From Diphasiastrum complanatum (taxonomy: Eukaryota > Streptophyta > Lycopodiopsida > Lycopodiales > Lycopodiaceae), in NCBI GenBank assembly GCA_029204225.1, contig CM055103.1, positions 51,859,145 to 51,923,144 of the forward strand: a DNA stretch of 64,000 nt. The letters run 5' to 3'. The notes under the pieces were generated by a model. It saw only the letters and a list, made by a program, of their open reading frames with translations. It was not told the DNA's origin and searched no databases. This document shows positions 44,085 through 56,079 of this stretch, piece by piece; the first letter of the stretch is position 1, and every line of letters begins with the position of its first letter. Both the position numbers and the translations under genes were made by a program.

Positions 44085-45720
44085 TTTCTTTTTTTGTGAG
44101 ATGACCACAATTTGTGTACTCACAAGCATCGACTTCTTGTTTGATGTCAACTAATCAAATAATAAATTGCAATTGCATATGTGAGCAATCTGGTTAATAT
44201 TACAATAAGTTGGAATACATCGTACTGTCTCACTTATTCATTTGGTGGTTCCTCGTTATAATTTGCCACATCATCATGAGACAAATATGCCAAACCAAAA
44301 TTCTACCTAAATATTCCCTATAGCTTCGTTGCTAATAAGTTTATCTTCACAAGCTAATGAGGATGGTGACAATGAGGTGTCGTGTGTCATCGACCCATCT
44401 GATGGTGATGCATCATGCTCAATATCACCATTAGCTTGTGAAGCTTGCACATGATCCTCCAAAAATGTGTCATCGAGTCCATCCTCACCATCTAGTTCAA
44501 GTGCCTTAGTTGGAAACGCCATGCAAAAAAAATTTGACTTCGGGGAGTGACTTGAATCACGTACCACCATCTGGGATCTCAACGGTTGGGGTGAAAGACC
44601 ACCTATAATTGATCAATGTTATCATAAACATTGACTCGTAAGTAGTACGTATAGCTATGTTACAATTGCTTGGGTATACACACATTTTTGTAGTATACTA
44701 ACAATCAATTGATTGATAACAAAACAACATAGACATCTTGAAGACATAAAAGAAATGTTTATGCTCACATTTTGCTCACATTGTTGAGAAAAAAAAAAGT
44801 ATCACTTTCATCCGCTGTCCAAAGCTTGGTGGAATCAATGGCAAAATAACCACTCTCATTTGCATTGGGATCATTGCAAATAACTTTGAACCATTTGAGA
44901 TCAAATATGAAAAAGTTGAATTGCCTAAATCCACCTTCGAGATGTCATTCATTGTCCCACAATAATTAAGTTGAGAAGAGAGTAAATTGGTGTCAATCGT
45001 GCTTGCTCGACTCTCATGGATAGAATTTGCCATGACTCCACAATCATAGGTATTTCTATTTTTTCAATGCGCACCATAGAAAAGTGTCGTCCATGTGTCC
45101 ACATTGCATTGTACTTTTTGTACTGAATAAGAAAGAACAAAATGTCTTATAGATATAACAAACAAGTAGAAAATTACATGTACAAATAGCTTAAATTGTG
45201 AATGATGTACATAGCTTACATGAAAATCGTACCCCCTTGCAAATTCCTACTATCTCTTTGTTACTTCCTTGTTGTTTGCCGAGGCTTTTCTAAGGGCATC
45301 GTGTATCAATCAAGTGTCATGTCCCTGGGTAGAAGGGCGAGGTCAGGTCGGGATGATTGTCTTTTATGCCCTCTCTTGAAAGTGGCTCGAGCGATTTGTG
45401 TACAAGCTTTGGCCTCTTTGTATCTCGAAATCCACTTTTGCATTTCTTTGCTATTAAGAATGCTAAACTTATTTACCTTCTCTCTAAAAGACTCACTCAT
45501 TTTCATGATCGCTCCTTTTCCCTGAGGAACCTCCCCAACAACACGCTCATCATGCTTATTATCCCAAAGATGAGAAATAGAAGGATCGCTATGAGCAAGG
45601 AACTTCATGACATAAACCATGGACCATTCAGGTCCAATTTAGCTTAAGCTTACCTATAATGTGTAGTTAATATGAGACTATCATGACACATGCAATTGTG
45701 ACTTCAAGAACCTATGAAGC
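44085..45720 (-). pseudogene. CACTA transposase, DUF4218-DUF4216 end (block 2)
   Basis: Minus strand, from 45620: MVYVMKFLAHSDPSISHLWD, VNKFSILNSKEMQKWISRYK (DUF4218 end); then KYNAMWTHGRHFS and TYDCGVMANSIHESRAS (DUF4216, 45100-44800: SYLISNGSKLFAMIPMQ); then an acidic tail (44582-44307: VQASQANGDIEHDASPSDGS). Same family as 51600-53480. In block 1 the same segment is on the plus strand next to element D, so here it has been inverted. Confidence 0.85.
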
Positions 45721-45724
45721 TCAC

Positions 45725-45872
45725 TAACTAACTTTTCAAATGATCAGTTAAAAGAAGAAACTCGCATACTAGATAAGAAATTAGAAAGAAACAAGCAAAA
45801 AAGGATGTTGAAGGACATTGATGAGCTCTCATTAAATGGAGGCCAACGTAGAAAAATAATTCAAGCATTTTT
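45725..45872 (+). pseudogene. inverted lead segment of element D
   Basis: The plus strand reads NDQLKEETRILDKKLERNKQ and LKDIDELSLNGGQRRK, the N-terminal lead found on the minus strand at 35260-35390. Together with the 44084 junction it marks the two ends of an inversion of about 1.8 kb. Confidence 0.85.
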
Positions 45873-45989
45873 TTTTAATCGTTTTATTTTGTTTTGTGGA
45901 GTAGCATGACATTTATTATCTAAGAAAAAAAAAATCTCATAGGAATATCTTCTGGCACATAACTGAATACTATCTTCTACTCAACAATC

Positions 45990-48000
45990 ATCTAATTTTC
46001 TCTTCATGTATGAACTTGCATGCTTTTCTAAACTTGTTATATCGTGTGAACTTTGTTATATGTCGAATCTGAACTTTGCGGTAGAACCACTGAAACAATT
46101 GACAAATGTAGTTGCGTTTTTTATTGGTTCCTCTAGGTTGTGTATTTATATGAAATGCTGCTTGTGCTTGCCCATGTGACTTCTCCATCCCTTGTGATGA
46201 CCATACACTCAAGCTTCCATATGTGTTTGCAAAAAATGTTGTATGATCTCTTAGAATGTGCTGCATATGTCAAAACCATAATGTTAGTCTTATGTTTGGA
46301 TCTAAATATATATGGAAAATTGAAAGTATCTTGAAGAATTTATACTAACCATGTAATGAGTGATGTGATCTTCTCCCCATGCTTTTCATACTGCATTAAC
46401 AAACTTGACACAAGTCCTTTGAACAACCTTTTTTATCAATATCAGAGTATTTATTTTTTCTTAAAATAATAATCATACTATCAAGCTTCTTCCATACATC
46501 AACTTTTAGTACTCTAGTTTTGCCGTCTTTCTCGAAGTCATGAGTGGCAGCAATAATATCTATCCAGACTGAGTGTTAAATATTAGAAGCCTTACCGGTA
46601 TGATTTGATAGGAAAGGACGTCGTGCCTTATCATACCAAGTAAGATATTTTAAATGCTTCTTGCTCTTTAATGGTTTATCATTGGAAATAGTTCTCAGAA
46701 TTGTAGCTAAGAGAATTTCTATCTTATTTTGCAGTGACCACTGGAGTTTAAATCTGATCTCTATTAAGAGATTTGTAGATAATACTATTAAAGCTTTTTG
46801 TATTAAGATGAACTCGGCTAGCAATATGCACAAGGATGTAGATATATACTTGCCATATTTAAGTAAATATATTCCAACTGCCATATTTAAGTAAATATAT
46901 TCCAACTGATGTTCCTCATTCAGTGGACTGGCAAATCGTTAGTTTGGAGGTAAGTTCTGTATTTCTTACCAACATTTTGAGATCAGTAATTTAATGTGTT
47001 TGTTTCATTCTAATTCATTATGTTTCATAATTGATTTTTTGTGTGCTGAATTTTTTTGCAGTCACCTCAGCAAAATGATTCATTCAGTTGTGGGTGGTAC
47101 ACATTATATAATGCAAAGTTATTTTTTGAGTGGTTCATCCTTCAGGAAGATGTTGATATTTCTAAGGTAATTAATTTTGTTTATTCTTATTTTTGAAATC
47201 ATGATTAGTTTTCTATTTTGGTGATCATTTCTAATATCAAAGAGTAGCTTGCATCTCAAGGATTCAGAAACAATACTATCAGGATTAGGCCACTCATCAC
47301 TTTGAAAACTAGGCAATGGAATTCCTTCGAGCTTGCCAAAACCTCCATCTGTTTGTGGCGTATATAAAGATTCATAAAAATAGATACCACAATCTGCAAG
47401 TTCCTTTGAACTTCTTCCTCTATATTGTAGCTTTCCAACATCAGAGTGAATCACGTCCGATATTCCTGCAAGTGATTGTGCTGGCTCCCATTTACTTATG
47501 CATGATGGATATAAATCAGAAAGAAAAAAATAATGTTGAGCATTTAAACCATAATCTGATGAGCATCAATAAAGAAAATCACCTATGATTGCTATAGAGT
47601 GCATATGTTTTGATATACTTACAATTACATTTTCGATGATCATGAGGATTGATATCATGTACTTTGATTTCTGAATGCATATGTACATGTTGTACTAAAA
47701 CTTCTGATATCGATTGACCTCCCGGGGTAGTCTTAAACTCCATAATTTTTGCTTTCCAATAAGATTTGTATTCATTTTTGCTCTTTTCTTTTGTCGGAAA
47801 TTGCCCTTTGATGATGGATGCAGCAACACCCATGAATTCTTCTTATATTTTGTTGCCTTCCAGTTATCAGCTTCATCTTTCTCATTGTAAAGAATCACAG
47901 ACTCGACTGTAGATTTGGGTCTCCTTGTCATTGCTATTTTCAAAGCTTGAGCGCCAAAAATCTCTCTGATATGATACTTAATTTCAATTTTTTGTATCAC
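45990..48000 (-). pseudogene. unidentified multi-exon locus
   Basis: Several protein-like stretches on the minus strand, in order: 48000-47620 (IREIFGAQALKIAMTRRPKS, then frameshifted MGVAASIIKGQFPTKEKSKN and VHMHSEIKVHDINPHDHRK, ending at GTAAGT); about 47467-47230 after CACTTGCAG (GISDVIHSDVGKLQYRGRSS, GIYFYESLYTPQTDGGFGKL, GIPLPSFQSDEWPNPDSI); about 46750-46330 (LQNKIEILLATILRTISN, WIDIIAATHDFEKDGKTR, VDVWKKLDSMIIILRKN); 46266-46000 (HILRDHTTFFANTYGSLSVW, SSQGMEKSHGQAQAAFHINT, ICQLFQWFYRK). The last part recalls a 'GxL..hs.QG.EK' region seen in some transposon-borne proteins, but I cannot name the family. It has the same strand and style as the methyltransferase-like locus beyond the 42.5-45.9 kb insertion and may be its upstream half. 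Confidence 0.45.
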
Positions 48001-48106
48001 ATTTAATCTAATGTGAATGCCAACACAATCACAGTTACTGTGTATACCATATTTTATGTAGCTGTCTCTATATTGTATTTTTATTTCTCATTTAATTTGA
48101 ACTACG

Positions 48107-48221
48107 TTACGTAGATTTCAAATCTGCGCATTTTGATTGGGCCTGATGACGGTCGAAACTAAAGAAAAAAATACAAGTATCTTTACAAAGGGTCTTTTTT
48201 TATTTTCGAACTCCTCTAATG
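48107..48221. mobile_element. partial MITE-like element, copy 3
   Basis: Reverse complement of the first 115 bp of the 38811-39184 family, with the AACTCCTCTAATG terminus at 48221. It cuts off the TNP2 start at 48222. Confidence 0.7.
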
Positions 48222-48450
48222 TGTCCATCATAACTTGACGTTGATTGTAATTAAACACGAATAGATCAAGTTTGTGGAATGGCATTTGATTTATAGGCTA
48301 TACACATTAAACAAATTCAATAAATGACGTTGATAGATTGACGAATATTATAATAAAAAACAATCATATAAAATTAACAAACCTCAACCATCTTGCAAAT
48401 TCGATGGTTGACTCTCATCTTTTCGTCCAAACTTCCACAAATGATTTTCA
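48222..48450 (-). pseudogene. TNP2 N-terminal remnant in the opposite CACTA arm
   Basis: The minus strand encodes NQMPFHKLD and VFNYNQRQVMMD, as at 18195-18260. Its upstream part is the reverse complement of 18045-18195. It is divergent from the TnpA gene that follows. Confidence 0.8.
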
Positions 48451-49012
48451 ACAATACGTCTTTCACGCATCTTTTGCCCATCACACTTGACGCATGTGCA
48501 CCATATTTTATTTTGAAAATAGTTATTATGCGAGAAACAAAACAAAAATCAAGTACGTGTCAGTTTAGCATAGTATTTGAGGTTATTTGTAAGTTATAAT
48601 AACAAAGTCTTTATGAACAACAAAACATGCATGTTTATTATTTACCCTGTTGACTTGAGTAGTGTCTTCATCGCTAGACTGATTTGAATGTAATTCATCT
48701 CCTTGTGATAAACTGCATATATGCACAAGTACAAAACACAAATAACATAATCCTAATTAATCAAAAAATACGTTGATTCTTATCTTTCGATACTTGGATA
48801 GCATGAATCCTATATGCATACTATCGTTTGATTTTCATGTATTGATTCTTATACATGGATTCTTATATGATTCTTTTGCATCTTGTTGTAGGTTATAAAC
48901 GCCTCTTCTTCTTTTTTTGTTATCATTGGTATAAATGTCTAATTTTAATATACATTAAACTTTTGTAGTTGATTTTTGTTTTTCTACTTCATTTCGAGTT
49001 TATTGTAATATA
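48451..49012. other. intergenic region between divergent CACTA genes
   Basis: AT-rich, no frame of note. It would hold the promoters of TNP2 (minus) and TnpA (plus) in an intact element. Confidence 0.4.
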
Positions 49013-49883
49013 TTGTATGTTTACGAATGTAGTAATCATGTCGGGGTCGGTGGTGGTGAGAGTTCAAGAGATTATGTTGCGAATTTCTATTCATCGCTAA
49101 CTCCCAAAAAAAAAACACAACTACAAAGTATGCTTAGCCAAGACCTTGAGGGTGGTACCTCACAAGCGGCCGTGGCTCTCGCCCCTACCAAAGAGTCATC
49201 CATGAATCTATATTATGACGTGGATCCTCAAGGGAACATAACTGCCAACCGTAAAGGGAGGGTTATTATGGACCGATTGTATTCTTTGTGCCAACGCCAT
49301 TTTGGTGATAGATTGTTTATGAAATGGTCCGAACAATCTAACGAACTTAAATGGCAGATCATTGGTACCCTCCGTGATGAATTCCCACAAGACGAGGAAT
49401 GCGACTTGAAGGAAATCCATAAGCATATGAGCTTGTGGATAAGACATTGTCATGATACAACACGACAAGCTTATAGAAATGGGCCAAACCCAGTTGGTGT
49501 TCAAGGTCAGCTTGGAACAATGTAAAAAATGATGAAAAAACACCAAATAAATACAAGATTCAAAGAGATGTCGCGACCGCTAGGATGCATCGAATAGGCA
49601 ATCCTAGGTTGGGCTCAAGTGGAAGAACGGGCTTGCAAGCAAGCATGGTAAGCAGATTTAAACTACTCTTATAGTTTGTCTTTGATTTCATATGATTTCT
49701 TTTTCTAACATGCATTCTGACTAGCTCTTCCAACCTAGCCCTAAACTAATTGCAACTTAAATTGAATGGAATATAGTTGGCGAACTATGGATGTCTACCA
49801 ACCAAGGAAGAGTACGCTTTGCCTTCAGGGAATCATACAAGGCATTAGTCGATAAACTGAAGAGTGAGGGTAATCCTCCACAA
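49013..49883 (+). pseudogene. TnpA-like CACTA gene
   Basis: First exon 49013-49647: glycine-rich start (GVGGGESSRDYVANFYSSL), then DVDPQGNITANRKGRVIMDR, CQRHFGDRLFMKWSEQSNEL, WQIIGTLRDEFPQDEECDLK; a frameshift near 49500; then YKIQRDVATARMHRIGNPRL, GLQASM and donor GTAAGC at 49648. Second exon after ATATAG at 49777-49883: ELWMSTNQGRVRFAFRESYK, LVDKLKSEGNPP, donor GTAAAT. The layout matches the Ptta/En/Spm plant transposase family, but differs in sequence from the proline-rich copies at 7-10.7 kb. The exact start is uncertain; the frameshift marks it as a pseudogene. Confidence 0.75.
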
Positions 49884-50992
49884 GTAAATTTCTTTGAAAC
49901 ATTTAAATTTTATATTTTTCGTATATTATTAATGTAAAATGCATACGTGCTCACTTTTAATCATTAGTATGATCAAGTATTATATACTAATGTGTCTTGT
50001 TTGCTTGTTTTCATTAGTAAGCAGACGGCGACAAGTTCATTAGGTTTAAAAATATAATTTTAGTTCGTCTATCGTAAGTTAGAGAGACTCCGAAAGCAAC
50101 AGTTTTGTGATACATTAATATACACTTTCAATATATATATTATTGCAAATGATCACAATAGTGTTATTGGTTTCATATGTTGGATTCCGAAATATGAGCA
50201 ATGTCCTATTCCAAAATGTGCAATGTCTTAACTAACTAGGAATTGCAAAACATTGTGCAATGTCGTATTTTCAAAAAGTTTAGTCATGATTTTCCGTGCT
50301 TTCAAGAAAAACACTTTATTTAATGCATGTTAGCCCTTTCAAGTAAGCCTATAGAAAATTCCCTTCAAGTTGTATTTTCAAAAAGGAATACAATAAGATA
50401 TTGCAATTCATAATGTGAATTAAGTAATGTAAGTATAGAAAGTACTCATGCTTGTTACTTGATCCAAATGCCGAATGTAATCGAATAATATTGTCTCAAA
50501 AGCAATCCAAGACTAGCGCCACTCCAAGAATAGACCAAAAAAAATGAGTGCACTATATTTTATGTGTTTTTTATTTTTATTTACCTAGTCAGAGACATCG
50601 AATTTCGACACAAAAACATGTTCGGACAGACGTCGTCCGGACACCCGTCGGCGCACGTTTTGACATTTGCATAACAGACATCAGAATCTCACATCTATAT
50701 TGGACGTTGGATTCCGACATCCCATTATACGTCACGGACACACGTCGAGGGAATGTCGCAGACATTTTTGGACAGTCTTCTGGAATTTTTTGTGGAACAG
50801 ACGTCAGATTTTGACGTGTTGATTGGACGTCGGATTTTGACGTCCACGTGGCTCCCGGCGTGTTTTGAAGACGTCGGAATCCAACATTTTCATTGTGACA
50901 TATTTTTTTGACGTTCACGATGAATTAAAAATAAATTAAGCTCATGATTCATGTTGCAAAAGACGTTGCAAATCGCGGTGGGTGTTGTAGTG
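49884..50992. mobile_element. CACTA right end with subterminal palindromes
   Basis: Reverse complement of 16811-17965 at roughly 75-90%, ending CGGTGGGTGTTGTAGTG at 50992. GACGTCGGATT / GTCAGATTTTGACG palindromes cluster at 50690-50880. AATC follows the terminus and AATC also precedes the one at 16811. Confidence 0.8.
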
Positions 50993-51590
50993 AATCTAAG
51001 TAGTAGAGACATTGAATCTAGTCACAAAAATAGTAGGGTTTTTCATTATGGAGGGAAACCAAAGTTTGAAATTAGGTTTGGACCTATTATAAGAGGCTGT
51101 AACTCGTGGAAAGAGAAGCATTCTCTTTCTCTCATCTGATTTCATGCTTGTACATGAGTTTTCTTTGGATCATCTATCCATTGGTGCACTATATTGGTGA
51201 TATCTTGCAATTTTGTGTGTAGATCGTTCAATTTATGCTATATTCGGAATCACAGGTGGGAAATACAGTAGCTTACTATTTTTGCATGGAAAGAAACTTC
51301 ATTTCATGTTTTGATTTATGTTTGATCAAGATCTATTGGATTTTGCATCTCATTAATAGAGTAGATGTTGATTTTTCTACATTGGCAAGGTTGGTGATTT
51401 GTTGTCTTTCTAACCAAAGATCAAAGGGATGATTTTGGATCTAATTAATGATCTGAAATTATTCACATGGTATCAGAGCTCAGCTTGTGTTTCTGGTTAT
51501 GAAGGAAGCAATCACATCTATCAAGGATTTGGAGGAGATATCAATGCTAGAGCAGCTAAGGAGTGCAGTCTACAAAATCAGTGGTTTGGT
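50993..51590 (+). mobile_element. truncated LTR, primer site and leader (element 2 family)
   Basis: LTR of the element 2 type with its first part replaced by the CACTA end. It runs to TTATTCACA at 51467, followed by TGGTATCAGAGC (51468-51479) and about 110 bp of leader (CATCTATCAAGGATTTGGAG), then breaks into transposase sequence. Confidence 0.85.
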
Positions 51591-51599
51591 GAGGTATGG

Positions 51600-53480
51600 T
51601 GAATGCGACTCACATCATTTTTTCTAGGGTTGAATCAAGATGATGATCTTAATAACGCGTATGTCGTTGTTATTTACATTTCTTATGAAGATACATTTCA
51701 TCCAAGGAGATATTCTTGGCATCCATTGAGGCGGCAATACAAAGCTCCATCAAGGCAACGCCATTCTCACCATTCAAATGTATCTCATTGTTCATTTTGT
51801 AGATGAGGTGGCCATTGCAAGTACATCATCTACTTGCATCAATTGTCTATTCTTAGTCCATCCTAGACTATTGCTATTGTGGTAATTGCAATGTTCTCGC
51901 ACTAACATTGATCCAAATTTATTATTCAGACAGTGTCCATAGCCATTGGATGTTTTCCTTGGAACGATTCATGAAAACATTGAAAGGCTTCGTAAGACAA
52001 AGAGCAAGGCCTGAGGGTAGCATGGCTGAAGGATGGCTAGTGCAAGAGTCCATGGTTTATATCACGGAGTTCCTTGCTCATAGCAATCCTTCTATTCCTC
52101 ATCTTTGGGATAAGAAGGATGATGAGCATGTTGTTGGGAAAGTTCCTCAAGGAAAAGGAGAGATCATGAGAATGAGTGAGTCTTTCAGGGAGAAGGTAAA
52201 TAAGTTTTGCATTCCTAATAGCCAAGAAATACAAAAGTGAATTTTGCTATATGAAGAGGCCAAGGCTCTTAGACAAACCACTCGAGCCACTTTCAGGAGA
52301 CGACATAGAAGACAACCATTTCCACCTGACCTCACCCTTCTCCCCGAGGATGATGACGCTTGATTGACTACATGATGCCCTTAGAGAAGCATAGGCAAAC
52401 AACTATGAAGTAATAGAGAGAGAGCAGGAATTTGCAAGGGGATGCAATTTACATGTAAGCTATGATGATGATCATCATTCACATGTTAATTAAACCATTT
52501 GTACGTGCAATTTTGTACAGCACAAAAAATACAATGCATTGTGGACACATGGACGACACTTTCGTACCGAGCGCATACACACAAATAGAAACACGTACGA
52601 TTGTGGAGTCATGGCAACATTTACTCAAGAGAGTTGAGCAAGCATGACGAACACTGACTTACTCTCTTCTCAACTTGATTATTGTAGGACAATCAATGAC
52701 ATCGTCGAAGTTGGATTTAGGCAATTCAACTTTTTCATATTTGATGTCAGATGGTTCAAGGCTATTTGCAATGTTCCCAATGCAACTGTCAGGAAAGATG
52801 AGAGTGGTTATTTTGCTATTGATTCTACCAAGATTTGGATGGATCAAAGTGATACATTTGTTTTTTGTCAACAATGTGGACAGGTACATTTCTTCTATGT
52901 CTTGAAGATGTCTATGCTCTTTTGTTGTCAATCAATGGATTTTCAATATATTTTAAAAAATGTATATTGTGTCGTGTACCCAAGCAACTTTAACATAGCT
53001 ATGGACACTAATTACAAGTCAACGTTTATGGTAACATCAATCAATTACAAATGGTCTTTCACCCTGATCGTTCAGATCCCAAATGGTGGTCCTCGAAGTA
53101 AAAGAATTTTTTAAGATATAGATGTCATGGAGGACATGGCACTGCCAACTAATGCACCTCATGAACAAGATCGTTATGATCGATTCAATGATACATTTTC
53201 AGAGGATGATTATGTGCAAGTTTCACAAGCTAGTGGTGATGTTGAGCATGTTGAATCATCATCGGATGGATCCACGACACATGACACACCATCTCGATCT
53301 CATTTGTTGTCACCGTCACCATTAGCGTTTGAAGATCAGCTTATTCATAACGAAGCTATAGGAGATATTTGGGTAGAATAAAAGATAGACTCATTTGGTT
53401 TGGCGGATTTGTCTCATGATGATGTGGCAAATGATAATGATGAACCACCAAATGAATAAGTGACACAATACGATGTATTT
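51600..53480 (+). pseudogene. CACTA transposase, DUF4218-DUF4216 end (third copy)
   Basis: Starts with SYEDTFHPRRYSWHPLRRQ, then HWMFSLERFMKTLKGFVRQR and ARPEGSMAEGWLVQESMVYI (DUF4218, 51940-52240), a stop, and TTRATFRRRHRRQPFPPD. DUF4216 at 52500-52880: WTHGRHFRT, TFTQES, LDYCRTINDIVEVGFRQFNF, FDVRWFKAICNVPNATV. After an intron-like gap: GGPRSKRIF, then an acidic tail (53127-53381: QVSQASGDVEHVESSSDGST). Frames are intact for longer stretches than in the other copies, but stops at 52240 and 52361 inactivate it. The N-terminal transposase core is missing. Confidence 0.88.
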
Positions 53481-54545
53481 CAACTCAATACAATATTAAT
53501 CATATTGTTCACAGATGCAATTACACTTTATTAATTGAATGGTTGACATCGAACAAGAAATCGACGCATGTGAGTACACAATTTGTGATCATCATTTTTT
53601 TGTGAAACATAAATTTCTTTATTCACTTGTGCATATGGCAACCAATGTTGATAGAAAATGGAATTCAATGTGTTGATAGGAACAAATTCCAAAAGTGAGA
53701 TCCATTTACACTCTGTAACATACTGTGGGTTATATCGAGGGGCCTTTTTTTTCATCACTCTTGGTATTACCCTCAGTTAGTACAGTCTCCTGGAATGCCT
53801 CTTGGCCACTTTGAACCTCTCTATAATCCTCTTTATATCCGTCTTTATATTCCTCTCTATAACCCTCTTTGTAAATGCTCCACCTTTCATAGCCTCTTCC
53901 ACCTTTGGAGGTGCAAAAGAATTGACCTTGATTCCATCATTGATCTTCCGCTTATATGTGTTGGTGTCCATGTCACATGACACCGACGATCACTGCTAAC
54001 CGTCTTCAGTCACATGGCTCATTGCGAATGTATCTCTCATGTATCTAGAATATGTAGGATTAGTCAAAGTTTTCTTGGCATGTCTGATGCCACATTAGAT
54101 AGGTGTGAATACGTAGGTGTGAATACGATGGATATCATACTAGATAGGTGTGAATACGATAGTCATCATATTGCACATTATATAGAATCTTGGCATGACA
54201 CTAACATATTGATATATGTACATGCTTCGTGAGGCTATGATCACACTTTTGGTAATCAAGATATCGCTTTTGTATGTGTGTATGATTTTGCTTTATAATT
54301 GATCAATCGTATGTTCGTAGATTCTACCTTTTATGTTGTCATCTTCCTCGCTGTAATTAATTCTAACAATGGTTATGGGCCCACGTATGTAAATGAAGAA
54401 TCCAGGATCACATACTATCTTGGATCGAGCAGTATCGGAGTAGCATCGATTGTTGATTATACCTTTTGTTGTCATGAGTGAGCTCATGCGATCGGTCAAT
54501 CTACATAAAGCGACAATCATTCAAAGCTCCTACAAATCGTAGAAG
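53481..54545. other. spacer with short direct repeats
   Basis: Begins like the matching flank of block 2. ATCGAGGGG and TATTACCCTCAG at about 53735-53775 recall the 5762 CACTA repeats. ATAGGTGTGAATACG occurs three times at 54095-54155. The last 150 bp are probably the leader of the gag relic; GAGCAGTATCGGAGTAG at 54428 could be a mutated primer site. Confidence 0.4.
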
Positions 54546-56079
54546 ATGGCACTAGAATTGTCGACAAAGAGCAAGATGATTGATCGACTAGAGGCTGACA
54601 ATTACAGCTCATGGAGTTGGAAGATGAAGATCTTGCTAAAAGACAAGGGCCTCTGGGGCATTGTATCAGGTGAAGAGACTCCTGAGCTGGATCAAGAGGG
54701 CCGGGTGAAGAGCGCACAGCAGGCCAAATTGATCACTGCAAAAGGGTCAAAAGCACACAATATGTTGTGCCTGAGCTTAGGTGAGACTGCGATCTCATTA
54801 GTGTTGGATCAGGAGACGACAAAGGGTTTATCGGATGGGCTTTTTGGTAGCTTTCAAACTAAAGGTTTCTCAAGCATTCTTATGTTGTAGAGACAACTAA
54901 CAGACACCAAGATCAATGAGAGCCATGTGGAGAAGATTAAGGACATTGGAAGACAGCTAATCACGGCCGGTGCAGTGGTTGACAAGCAACAACTTATATA
55001 TAATCTGATCATGAGTCTCCCATCCAGCAATGATCCGCTAGTCATGATGCTCGATGGATTTGAGGATAAACTGGACATGGAGTTTATCACTCGAAGGCTC
55101 ATTTAGGAAGAGAGTAGGCGGAAGGTCAATCCAGTAGAGGATGAAATGGCACTCTTGAGTGGCTTTAAGAAGATGGGGATCAAGAACCAAAGACCCATTA
55201 CAGAAGGAGGGCAATTGAGTAAGCAAGAGAAGGACTTCAAGAAGCATTAGAGGAGTTCTAAATCCAAAAAAGACCCATTGTAAAGATTCTTTTTATATTT
55301 TTTCTTAAATTTTTCTTACACATGGACCAATCAAAACACTCAAATTTGAAATCTACGTAACGTAGCTTTTTGAGTCCACATTTTAATTCCACACCAAAAA
55401 TGGCATAACTTTTTAGTGGTAAGTCCAAATTTAGCAAAGTTTAATGCATTGGAAAGAGCTCAACAAGAGCTTTCCAATGATATCTTAGATGACATAATTT
55501 TGAGCTACGATTAAAAAGTTGTGGCAAGTCAAAAGTATTAGTGTTATAATATTTTAATAATATAAAAGACATTTTGCACGAATTCTTAAAGGGTCTTTTT
55601 GGAGCTCAAAACTCCCCTAATAAAAGCATGGCCAAAGAAATCTGACAAGAAATGCTACTACTGTGATTGGCCTAGGAACTTCGCTTGTGAATGCAACAAA
55701 AAGAAAGCTGACATGCAGAGGAGGAGTCCAGATCAAGCCAACTTAGCTAATGAAGTGCAGGAGACCACAAATGCATTTGCTATGATGGCTAAAGAGAGTT
55801 GAAACTCCTTGGAACTGTTTGACACCTAGTCATATGATGTATCGTCTGAATCTAATGAGATCATCGACGTAAAGTTGAAATCCAAGAAACAAATCGTTGA
55901 CGCGGACCTATACTGGTATCTTGATTCTACAACCACATCCCATATGACAATCACCTAGTTTGGATGCTTACATCACCTATCAGATGCTCAGCGGTAAGGA
56001 GATCATGATGGGGGATAAAGACGTGATTGATGCGATAGGGAGAGTCTAAGGATCACCATATGAAGATCTAACTAGATCC
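54546..56079 (+). pseudogene. copia gag-protease relic (element C)
   Basis: Gag starts MALELSTKSKMIDRLEADNY, runs to a stop at 54888, continues in frame after stops (INESHVEKIKDIGRQLITAG, GFEDKLDMEFITRRLI), then is interrupted by a MITE (55245-55621). Zinc knuckle follows: CYYCDWPRNFACEC, with the central histidine replaced by asparagine. The protease site reads WYLDSTTTSHMT where DSGAT is expected. It ends within the protease-integrase linker (GDKDVIDAIGRV) at the gypsy LTR. Dead element. Confidence 0.9.
55245..55621. mobile_element. 377-bp MITE-like element, copy 2
   Basis: Starts CATTAGAGGAGTTC, ends AACTCCCCTAAT; closely similar to 38811-39184 over its whole length. It sits in the gag of element C between DFKK and KKSDKKCYYC. 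The flanks AAGAAGCA and TAAAAGCA might be a decayed 8-bp target duplication. Confidence 0.85.

Noticed and set aside
16811-50992. One intact 34-kb CACTA transposon
   Set aside because: The ends match and AATC flanks both, but the next 64 bp on each side are inverted copies of each other, the TNP2 gene occurs on both arms in opposite orientation, and the copy A element seems to have its own distal subterminal region at 27 kb.
53777-53983. Lysine/arginine-rich minus frame of 68 codons
   Set aside because: No homologous copy, no motif, and flanked by transposon debris; not supported as a gene.
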